Part shown: positions 1-5,118 of the stretch, piece by piece | Layout: the number at the start of each line of letters is the position of its first letter | Numbering within the stretch: the stretch's first letter is position 1 | Source of the DNA: Candidatus Electrothrix marina | Lineage (GTDB): Bacteria > Desulfobacterota > Desulfobulbia > Desulfobulbales > Desulfobulbaceae | Direction of reading: 5' to 3' | Assembly (NCBI GenBank): GCA_004028495.1 | Contig: MTKS01000138.1 | Span: forward strand, 1-5,118 | Length of the DNA: 5,118 nt | Notes under the pieces: generated by a model | Databases searched by the model: none | Seen by the model: only the letters and a program-made list of their open reading frames with translations | Told to the model about the DNA's origin: nothing | Program-made: the position numbers and the translations under genes

Positions 1-1939
1 CCTGATAGTGGAGGCGGGGACAGGGCTGGGGAAAACGCTTGCCTATCTTGTTCCGGCAGCTCTCAGCGGCCGCAGGGTTGTTGTGTCCACAAATACCCGC
101 AATCTGCAGGATCAGATCCTCAAAAGAGAAATTCCCTTTATCCAAAAGTATATTGCACCCGGTTTGACCGCGATGAGTGTCAAAGGGAGGCAGAATTATC
201 TCTGCCTTTATCGTTGGCACCAGTTGGACGCCCGAGGCAACCAGGCCCACCCGGCAATTTTTCAGGACTCCGTTCAGGATTCGGTACAGGCAGGGAGAAA
301 AGAAGGTGAGGCGTTGTACGATAAAGTTGAAGGTTGGCTGCAAAGAACAGCTGTTGCGGACCGCGCTGAATTGACTGGAGTCGCGGGAAACTCCTTTTTT
401 TGGCAGAAGGTTTGCTGTCTTCCCTCTTTCTGTCTTGGCTCGGACTGCCCTTATACCGGTGATTGCTATCTGAATCGCCTTCGTCGGTTGGCTGCTTCCT
501 GTCAGTTATTGGTTGTTAATCACCATCTGCTCTTTTCCGATCTGGCTGTCCGGAAAAACGGTTTCGGCGAGGTGCTTCCCCGGTATCAATCTGTTCTTAT
601 AGATGAAGCGCATCATTTGGAAAACGTGGCAGGTAATTTTTTCGGTTTTTCTTTTTCCAAATACCAAGTCATTGACCTGATAACGGACATTGAGCAAAGT
701 ATGCTCAAAAAAGGAGGCGGGGTTGGAGCAAGCAAGCTGTATGCGGGCATTTTATCCGCATCCAGAGCACTTTCCGGTCTGAACGAGCAATTCACCGCAA
801 TGTTTCCTGTCCGGAAAGGACGTTTTCCGCTTGCAGATATTTTTGCGGAATATCCTGAGCTGCAACAGGCCGGAAACACGCTGATGACGGCTTTGATTTC
901 TCTTGCCGAGCAGCTTGACAAGGCAAAGGGCCAGGATGAGCCCTGGGGGCATTATGGGCAGCGGAGCCAGGGCATTGCTCAGCATCTTGACCGGATCACC
1001 TCGCCGGTGATTTTCAGAGCTGAGCAGCCCGAGCAGCCCGAGCAGGCTGAGCAGTCCAATTATATTCAATGGGTTGAGCGGACAGAAAAAAATATTACCC
1101 TGTCCGCGACCCCGATTGATATTGCTGATGAGCTGAGGGCTACGCTGTTTGCCGGTGCGGAACATTGCCTTTTTACCTCGGCCACGCTGAGGACAGACGG
1201 TGGAGACGGAGGATTCGGATATTTCAGTCAACGGCTCGGAATACCTGAAGGCACGAAGACCTATTCTTTTCCCTCTCCCTTTGATTACCGAAAGCGCAGC
1301 CTGCTGTACGTTCCGGGAGATCATTTTCCCGAACCGACTGCTCCGGAATATAGAAATGCATTGCATCTGGAAATATCGCGGCTTGTTACCTGTTCCAAGG
1401 GGAGGGCCTTGGTGCTGTTTACCTCGTTTCGGGCTTTGGATCTGGCCTGGCACAGTCTGCAGGACGAACTCCCCTATCTCCTGTTGCGGCAGGGAACCTG
1501 TTCACGCTCCCGATTGCTGGATCGTTTTGCCGAAGAGACGGATTCTGTTCTTTTTGCTGTTGCTAGCTTCTGGGAAGGCGTTGATGTTCCAGGAGAATCT
1601 TTGAGCTTGGTCATTATTGATAAATTGCCGTTTGAAGTCCCCGGCGACCCTGTTATTATGGCCCGAATGGAGAGGATCAAGGCGGCAGGGAGGAACCCGT
1701 TTATGGAATTTCAGATCCCGAGAGCGATCCTCGCTCTTCGACAGGGGGTAGGGCGTCTCATGCGCCGCACCAATGATCAAGGGGTTATGGCGATTCTGGA
1801 TGTCCGTTTATTCAGCAAGTTTTATGGTCGCCGTTTTCGGGCGAGTTTGCCGGGGGCTCCGGTCAGCAGAGCTGTCCAGGGTGTTGAAGAGTTTTTTAAC
1901 GGTGAGCGATCTTCCCCTTCTCAAGAAACAAGAGAGTAA
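1..1939 (+). CDS. dinG: DinG/XPD-family ATP-dependent DNA helicase with a likely iron-sulphur cluster (5' end outside the window)
   Basis: Superfamily 2 helicase of the DinG/YoaA/XPD group. Known members are ATP-driven 5'-3' DNA helicases that resolve D-loops, R-loops and similar structures during repair and replication. Numbering from the GTG at position 8, visible motifs are Walker A EAGTGLGKT (2-10), motif Ia around STNTRNLQDQ (27-36), DEAH box (199-202), the SAT motif in LFTSATLRTDG (388-398), FWEGVDVPG (521-529) and motif VI QGVGRLMRR (579-587). Cys66, Cys142, Cys147 and Cys153 give the C-x4-C-x5-C spacing of the 4Fe-4S cluster in E. coli DinG. The open frame continues upstream of the GTG as Leu-Ile-Val, so that GTG is an internal valine codon and the true start lies left of the window; roughly 40-60 residues, including the Q-motif, are probably missing. 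An N-terminal exonuclease domain, as in some Gram-positive DinG proteins, cannot be excluded. Residues 339-350 form a small Glu-Gln-rich repeat. The gene ends five bases before the prenyl synthase start. YoaA is the main alternative name. Confidence 0.93.
   Translation, partial: LIVEAGTGLGKTLAYLVPAALSGRRVVVSTNTRNLQDQILKREIPFIQKYIAPGLTAMSVKGRQNYLCLYRWHQLDARGNQAHPAIFQDSVQDSVQAGRKEGEALYDKVEGWLQRTAVADRAELTGVAGNSFFWQKVCCLPSFCLGSDCPYTGDCYLNRLRRLAASCQLLVVNHHLLFSDLAVRKNGFGEVLPRYQSVLIDEAHHLENVAGNFFGFSFSKYQVIDLITDIEQSMLKKGGGVGASKLYAGILSASRALSGLNEQFTAMFPVRKGRFPLADIFAEYPELQQAGNTLMTALISLAEQLDKAKGQDEPWGHYGQRSQGIAQHLDRITSPVIFRAEQPEQPEQAEQSNYIQWVERTEKNITLSATPIDIADELRATLFAGAEHCLFTSATLRTDGGDGGFGYFSQRLGIPEGTKTYSFPSPFDYRKRSLLYVPGDHFPEPTAPEYRNALHLEISRLVTCSKGRALVLFTSFRALDLAWHSLQDELPYLLLRQGTCSRSRLLDRFAEETDSVLFAVASFWEGVDVPGESLSLVIIDKLPFEVPGDPVIMARMERIKAAGRNPFMEFQIPRAILALRQGVGRLMRRTNDQGVMAILDVRLFSKFYGRRFRASLPGAPVSRAVQGVEEFFNGERSSPSQETRE
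1022..1057 (+). repeat. Four in-frame 9-base tandem units inside the helicase gene
   Basis: Four consecutive 9-base units all begin with GAGCAG: two identical copies GAGCAGCCC, then GAGCAGGCT and GAGCAGTCC. They encode EQP-EQP-EQA-EQS at residues 339-350 (numbered from position 8). They lie between the DEAH box and the SAT motif, just before the IQWVER segment that in DinG proteins leads into the second helicase lobe, so the insertion probably forms a surface loop. Because the unit is a multiple of three, copy-number changes would keep the frame. The sequence is seen directly; the loop placement is inferred. Confidence 0.85.
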
Positions 1940-1947
1940 TTATTTTG
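1931..1947 (+). promoter_or_regulatory. Candidate ribosome binding site and TTG start of the prenyl synthase
   Basis: The purine run AGAGAG (1931-1936) overlaps the last codons of the helicase gene and sits 8 bases before the TTG at 1945. This is a modest Shine-Dalgarno match at a normal distance, and it would suit translational coupling with the upstream gene. The competing in-frame ATG at 1981 has only GAAG two bases ahead of it. A third in-frame ATG at 2035 follows a strong GAGGAGG (2026-2032), but with only two bases of spacing. The TTG is therefore favoured but not proven. Confidence 0.45.
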
Positions 1948-2970
1948 AAAGAAAAAAAGGCAGTTCCGGCTGTTGAAGACATGGCTTTTCTGATTGAATT
2001 TATACAACGGCATGCGGAACGAACCGAGGAGGCTATGCTGCTGGATCTGGAATCCGCGCAGGCTGAAAATGATCCGCTGCTCTTTGAAGTGCTTAAATAT
2101 TCTTTGCTCAAGGGAGGGAAAAGACTGCGCCCTGTTTTGGCGATTCTCAGCTCCAGACTTTGCGGAAGGGATGATGAGAACCTTTATCTGCTGGCGGCGA
2201 CGTTCGAGTACCTGCATGCCGGGTCCCTGATTCATGATGACGTGATTGATCACGCTGAAAATCGGCGCGGTAAAGAATCAGTCGTGAAAAAGTACGGTAC
2301 AGCCGCCGCCATTCTCGCGGGTGACTGGCTTCATGCCCGCTGTATGCACCTGGTCGGCACCTTGGCCGGTCAGAAAGGGCTGGATATAGTGTGTCATGCG
2401 ACACAGTCCATGGTTGACGGGGAATTTCTTCAACTGCGTTACGCTGCTGACCCTGCTGTGAGCGAGGAGCAATACCTTTCCGTTGTGTTGCGCAAGACGG
2501 CCCGCCTGATCAGCGCGACCTGTGAAATAGGTGCCCTGTACGGTAATGCCGAACCGACGCAACAAAAAGCCTTGGCTCGGTATGGAGAGAAAATTGGTAT
2601 CGCCTTTCAGATTGTTGATGATCTTCTCGATTATCTGGGGGATGAGCAGGTGACCGGTAAAATAGTGGGCAATGATTTTATCGAGGGAAAAATGACGCTT
2701 CCCTTGATTCATGCCCTTGCTCATGCCTCGGGCTCGGAGAAGGCCGAGCTGATCAAGGCGGTAGAGAGCACTGTCAGAGACGGGGCCGGCTGTGCAAGAG
2801 CCCGACAGCTTATGCACACAGCCGACAGCTTTGCGTTTTCCCGTCAGAGGGCCTGTCAGGAAACAGAGAAGGGGGTTGCCGCATTATCCTGTTTTGATAA
2901 CAGGCAGCACCGGGAGAGCTTGACTGTTTTGGAGCAACTTGCCGGATATATTCTGCGTCGGGATCGTTAA
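1945..2970 (+). CDS. trans-Polyprenyl diphosphate synthase (long-chain, IspB/HepT-like)
   Basis: Class I all-trans prenyl diphosphate synthase, which condenses isopentenyl diphosphate units onto an allylic diphosphate; the cytosolic product usually becomes a quinone side chain. Visible family motifs are GGKRLRP (57-63), the first aspartate-rich motif DDVID (98-102) followed by RRGK (107-110), GDWLHAR (126-132), VDGEFLQL (158-165), KTARLI (184-189), the second aspartate-rich motif DDLLD (225-229), and the Lys239, Asp244, Gly248-Lys249 region. The residues four and five before the first DDxxD are Ser94 and Gly93, small rather than aromatic, and there is no two-residue insertion in that motif as in IspA-type farnesyl synthases. 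This points to a long product, but the exact length cannot be read, so I give no symbol. The 341-residue length from the TTG is normal; an ATG at 1981 would give 329 residues and also fit. It probably shares a transcript with the helicase gene. Confidence 0.93.
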   Translation: MKEKKAVPAVEDMAFLIEFIQRHAERTEEAMLLDLESAQAENDPLLFEVLKYSLLKGGKRLRPVLAILSSRLCGRDDENLYLLAATFEYLHAGSLIHDDVIDHAENRRGKESVVKKYGTAAAILAGDWLHARCMHLVGTLAGQKGLDIVCHATQSMVDGEFLQLRYAADPAVSEEQYLSVVLRKTARLISATCEIGALYGNAEPTQQKALARYGEKIGIAFQIVDDLLDYLGDEQVTGKIVGNDFIEGKMTLPLIHALAHASGSEKAELIKAVESTVRDGAGCARARQLMHTADSFAFSRQRACQETEKGVAALSCFDNRQHRESLTVLEQLAGYILRRDR

Positions 2971-2984
2971 ATACAGACCTGTAT
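2971..2984. repeat. Small inverted repeat directly after the prenyl synthase stop
   Basis: ATACAG-AC-CTGTAT is an inverted repeat with 6-base arms (2971-2976 and 2979-2984) around a 2-base centre. As RNA it would fold with five pairs and a four-base loop. It begins at the first base after the TAA of the prenyl synthase gene. It has no T-run on either side, so it is not a complete intrinsic terminator by itself. It could protect the 3' end of the message or be coincidental. Confidence 0.4.
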
Positions 2985-2988
2985 GCCG

Positions 2989-3018
2989 TAAGGGCAGCTT
3001 TCAGCCCTTATTCCTTTT
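2989..3018 (+). terminator. Probable intrinsic terminator of the helicase-prenyl synthase unit
   Basis: A perfect 7-base stem TAAGGGC (2989-2995) pairs with GCCCTTA (3004-3010) around the 8-base loop AGCTTTCA. On the plus strand it is followed by the T-rich stretch TTCCTTTTC (3011-3019). It lies 18 bases after the prenyl synthase stop, between convergent genes, as expected for a terminator. The T tract is interrupted by cytosines, so efficiency may be moderate. Read from the minus strand, the same hairpin contains the phosphorylase stop codon but has no T-run after it, so termination of the phosphorylase transcript here is uncertain. Confidence 0.55.
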
Positions 3019-5118
3019 CAGTTTCTTCCGGATGAAAGAGCACACCGTCCTCGGGCAGTTCGTTCCATTTCAGTTTAACAGGGCAGGGTTGGGCATCCCA
3101 CACTTTTCGGGAATACTCTTTTATAGAGCGATCTGAAGAGAATTTGCCCATTCGTGCGGTGTTCAGAATCGACATCTTGGTCCAGCTTTTGCTGTCCGCA
3201 TACAGGCGGCTGACTCGCTCCTGGCAGTCCATATAATCCTGATAGTCGGCAAAAAGCATGTACGGATCCTCATGGAGAAGGGAATCGATAATCGGCTTGA
3301 ACAGCTCCCTGTCACCGGAGGTGAAGATTCCTGATCCTATTAGGTCTATGACTGCACGTAAGGATTCGTTGTGATGATAATAATCTATCGGTGTGTAGCC
3401 GGCTTTCCGCAGCTCCGCGACCTCCTCGACATTAAGACCGAAAAGGAAAAAGTTCTCCTCTCCCACCTCTTTTCGGATTTCCACATTGGCTCCGTCAAGG
3501 GTGCCGATGGTCAAGGCTCCGTTCATGGAAAACTTCATATTGCCTGTGCCCGAGGCCTCCATACCGGCCAGCGAGACCTGCTCGGACAGGTTGGCCATGG
3601 GGTAGACAATATGGCCTATCTTAACATTATAATTCGGAATAAAAAAGACCTTGAGCTGGTTGCGCACAGCCGGGTCATTGTTCACCACCTGGGCCACAGA
3701 GGTAATCAGCTTAATGATCCGCTTGGCCATGAAATAACCGGGAGCTGCTTTTCCGCCGAAGACGAAGAGACGCGGGGTTATTTCAAGATTCGGGTTCGCC
3801 TTGATCCGAGTGTACAGGGTAATGACGTGCAGTATATTGAGATGCTGCCGTTTATACTCGTGAATCCGCTTGACCTGGACATCAAACAGTGCCCTGTAAT
3901 CAACGTGGATATTGTCGCAACATTTAATCAGGGCGGAAAAATCCTGTTTATTCTCTTCCTTAACCCTTTTCCAGGCATCTAAAAAGGGCGCGTCGTCAGT
4001 GAGTTTTTCCAGCTTGGATAACTCGTCAAGATCAGTGATCCATTTTTCGCCGATGGCCTCGGTGATCAAGCGGGTGAGACGGGGATTGCTGACCGCCATC
4101 CAGCGGCGCGGGGTGACTCCGTTGGTCACATTACGTATTTTTCCGGGATACATGTCATTCCAGTCCGCCAGCGTGCTGCTTCGCAGAAGATCGGTATGCA
4201 TGGCCGCGACCCCGTTGATAGTTTTGGCCGCCATACAGGCAAGGTTGACCATGCGGACGGAGCGCGGTTCGGTCTCGTCAATCACCGACATCCGTTGCAG
4301 TCGTGCATCATCGCCGGGATACCTGATCCTGACTTCATCGAGAAAAAGACGGTTCAGCTCGAAGATAATTTCCAGATGGCGAGGCAGGAGGCTGCCGAAC
4401 AGCTCCAGCGACCATTTTTCCATAGCCTCAGGCAGCAAGGTGTGATTCGTATAACTGAGGGTCTTTTTTGTAATTTCCCAGGACTCATCCCAGTCGTAGA
4501 GGTGTACATCAATCAAGAGGCGCATCAGCTCGGGAACAGCGACCGCCGGATGTGTGTCATTGAGCTGGCCTTGGAAATATTCATGAAAGTTGAACAGATT
4601 GCCGTGGCGAAAAAGATGCAGGCGGATCATGTCCTGCAATGAGCAGGAAACGAGGAAAAACTGTTGTTCCAGGCGCAGCTTTTTTCCCTGAAACTGTTCG
4701 TCATTGGGATAGAGTACCTTGGTGACGGTTTCCGCCTTGATTTTGTCCTCGACCGCTCCGTAATAATCACCGGTGTTAAAATCGGCAAAATCAAAGGAAG
4801 AATGTGATTCCGCGCTCCAAAGGCGCAGGTAGTTGACAGTATTTACCTTATAACCGGGAACGGGAACATCATAAGGAACCCCGGTGATGACCCGGGCGGG
4901 CCGCCAGCGGATTCGGCGAATGCCCTTTTCTGTATGGTATATTTCTGAATGGCCCCCGAAACCGACATCGCAGGCCATAACCGGTTTTTTAATCTCCCAG
5001 GGGTTGCCGGGATGCAGCCAGCGATCACTGAGTTCTTTTTGCCAGCCGTTGACGATCTCCTGATCAAACATGCCGTATTCATAGCGAATACCGTAACCGA
5101 TGGCCGGTATTTCCCAGG
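3008..5118 (-). CDS. glgP: Glycogen/alpha-glucan phosphorylase (N-terminus outside the window)
   Basis: PLP-dependent GT35 phosphorylase that releases glucose-1-phosphate from alpha-1,4-glucan ends using phosphate. About 702 residues are visible. The frame runs upstream of the ATG at 5071 through the conserved IGYGIRYEYG segment to the window edge, so that ATG is internal and roughly 130-150 residues are missing. Numbering from it: QLNDTHPA (169-176), YTNHTLLPEA (207-216) with His210 matching rabbit muscle His377, TNGVTPRRW (316-324), KRIHEYKRQ (401-409) with Arg402 and Lys407 matching Arg569 and Lys574, GGKAAPGY (439-446), and EASGTGNMK (505-513) with Lys513 matching the PLP lysine Lys680. 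The tail ends normally. The segment before the PLP motif (484-494) departs from the usual IPAADLSEQ-type sequence. The muscle AMP-site pair Arg309-Arg310 appears as Arg150-Leu151, so AMP control is unlikely. Convergent to the prenyl synthase gene. A MalP-type maltodextrin preference cannot be excluded. No promoter is visible. Confidence 0.95.
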   Translation of the reverse strand, partial: WEIPAIGYGIRYEYGMFDQEIVNGWQKELSDRWLHPGNPWEIKKPVMACDVGFGGHSEIYHTEKGIRRIRWRPARVITGVPYDVPVPGYKVNTVNYLRLWSAESHSSFDFADFNTGDYYGAVEDKIKAETVTKVLYPNDEQFQGKKLRLEQQFFLVSCSLQDMIRLHLFRHGNLFNFHEYFQGQLNDTHPAVAVPELMRLLIDVHLYDWDESWEITKKTLSYTNHTLLPEAMEKWSLELFGSLLPRHLEIIFELNRLFLDEVRIRYPGDDARLQRMSVIDETEPRSVRMVNLACMAAKTINGVAAMHTDLLRSSTLADWNDMYPGKIRNVTNGVTPRRWMAVSNPRLTRLITEAIGEKWITDLDELSKLEKLTDDAPFLDAWKRVKEENKQDFSALIKCCDNIHVDYRALFDVQVKRIHEYKRQHLNILHVITLYTRIKANPNLEITPRLFVFGGKAAPGYFMAKRIIKLITSVAQVVNNDPAVRNQLKVFFIPNYNVKIGHIVYPMANLSEQVSLAGMEASGTGNMKFSMNGALTIGTLDGANVEIRKEVGEENFFLFGLNVEEVAELRKAGYTPIDYYHHNESLRAVIDLIGSGIFTSGDRELFKPIIDSLLHEDPYMLFADYQDYMDCQERVSRLYADSKSWTKMSILNTARMGKFSSDRSIKEYSRKVWDAQPCPVKLKWNELPEDGVLFHPEETEKE

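Noticed and set aside
995..1014. Hairpin ATCACC-TCGCC-GGTGAT followed by TTT inside the helicase gene
   Set aside because: The stem is six pairs with only three T after it and lies mid-gene in conserved reading frame; not enough for a terminator call.
752..1453. Minus-strand open frame of 233 codons opposite the helicase gene
   Set aside because: It lies wholly within a gene whose plus-strand frame carries conserved helicase motifs. Its translation has no recognisable domain, and its leucine-rich patch is only the antisense of the GAGCAG repeat.
2278..2817. Minus-strand open frame of 179 codons opposite the prenyl synthase gene
   Set aside because: It is antisense to a well-supported coding region with both aspartate-rich motifs, has no recognisable domain and has low-complexity, shadow-like composition.
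2788..2830. GGCTGTG/CACAGCC inverted repeat and a repeated CCGACAGCT at 2802 and 2822
   Set aside because: Short, with a long loop, and inside the coding region of the prenyl synthase; the level expected by chance.
3371..3982. Plus-strand open frame of 203 codons opposite the phosphorylase gene
   Set aside because: It lies fully within conserved phosphorylase sequence, including the PLP motif on the minus strand, and its own translation shows no domain; an antisense shadow.
5069..5071. ATG at 5071 as the start of the phosphorylase gene
   Set aside because: The same frame continues upstream to the window edge with the conserved GYGIRYEYG motif, so the gene is cut by the window and this ATG is an internal methionine.
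4843..5082. Minus-strand 79-codon frame near the right edge
   Set aside because: It overlaps the phosphorylase frame, which continues to the window edge with family-specific residues; this is a different frame of the same strand.
1..5118. Search for tRNA, rRNA, CRISPR, mobile element, toxin-antitoxin or defence genes
   Set aside because: Nearly all bases are taken up by three housekeeping genes; the only gaps are 5 and 37 bases, and no repeat array or transposase motif is visible.

Overview
The window is ordinary bacterial housekeeping DNA, with almost every base inside one of three protein genes. By eye the base composition is close to half G+C. Codon use looks uniform across the genes, and I see no insertion sequence, phage gene, tRNA, rRNA or CRISPR array. 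The organism is probably a Gram-negative bacterium. My tentative inference is a member of the Desulfobacterota (former Deltaproteobacteria, Desulfobulbales-like), based only on the general flavour of the proteins, so treat the taxon as a weak guess.

Layout: (1) From the left edge to 1939, plus strand, lies the large C-terminal part of a DinG/XPD-type superfamily 2 DNA helicase with four cysteines spaced as in iron-sulphur DinG proteins. The window cuts it just before its Walker A motif. (2) Five bases later, plus strand, 1945 to 2970, is a complete trans-polyprenyl diphosphate synthase with both aspartate-rich motifs, probably making the isoprenoid tail of a respiratory quinone. The tight spacing suggests co-transcription with the helicase gene. 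(3) A 37-base convergent gap (2971-3007) holds two small inverted repeats. The second has a T-rich stretch behind it and looks like the terminator of the plus-strand pair. (4) From 3008 to the right edge, minus strand, is most of a glycogen/alpha-glucan phosphorylase. Its start lies beyond the window; the visible reading frame continues upstream of the first internal ATG, through a conserved family motif, to the last base.

The three proteins serve different jobs: DNA repair or replication-fork maintenance, quinone or isoprenoid synthesis, and mobilisation of storage polysaccharide. Nothing here forms an evident novel system. Points worth a second look are an in-frame 9-base tandem repeat in the helicase gene, an ambiguous start for the prenyl synthase, a terminator hairpin that contains the phosphorylase stop codon, and local residue changes in an otherwise conserved block of the phosphorylase.
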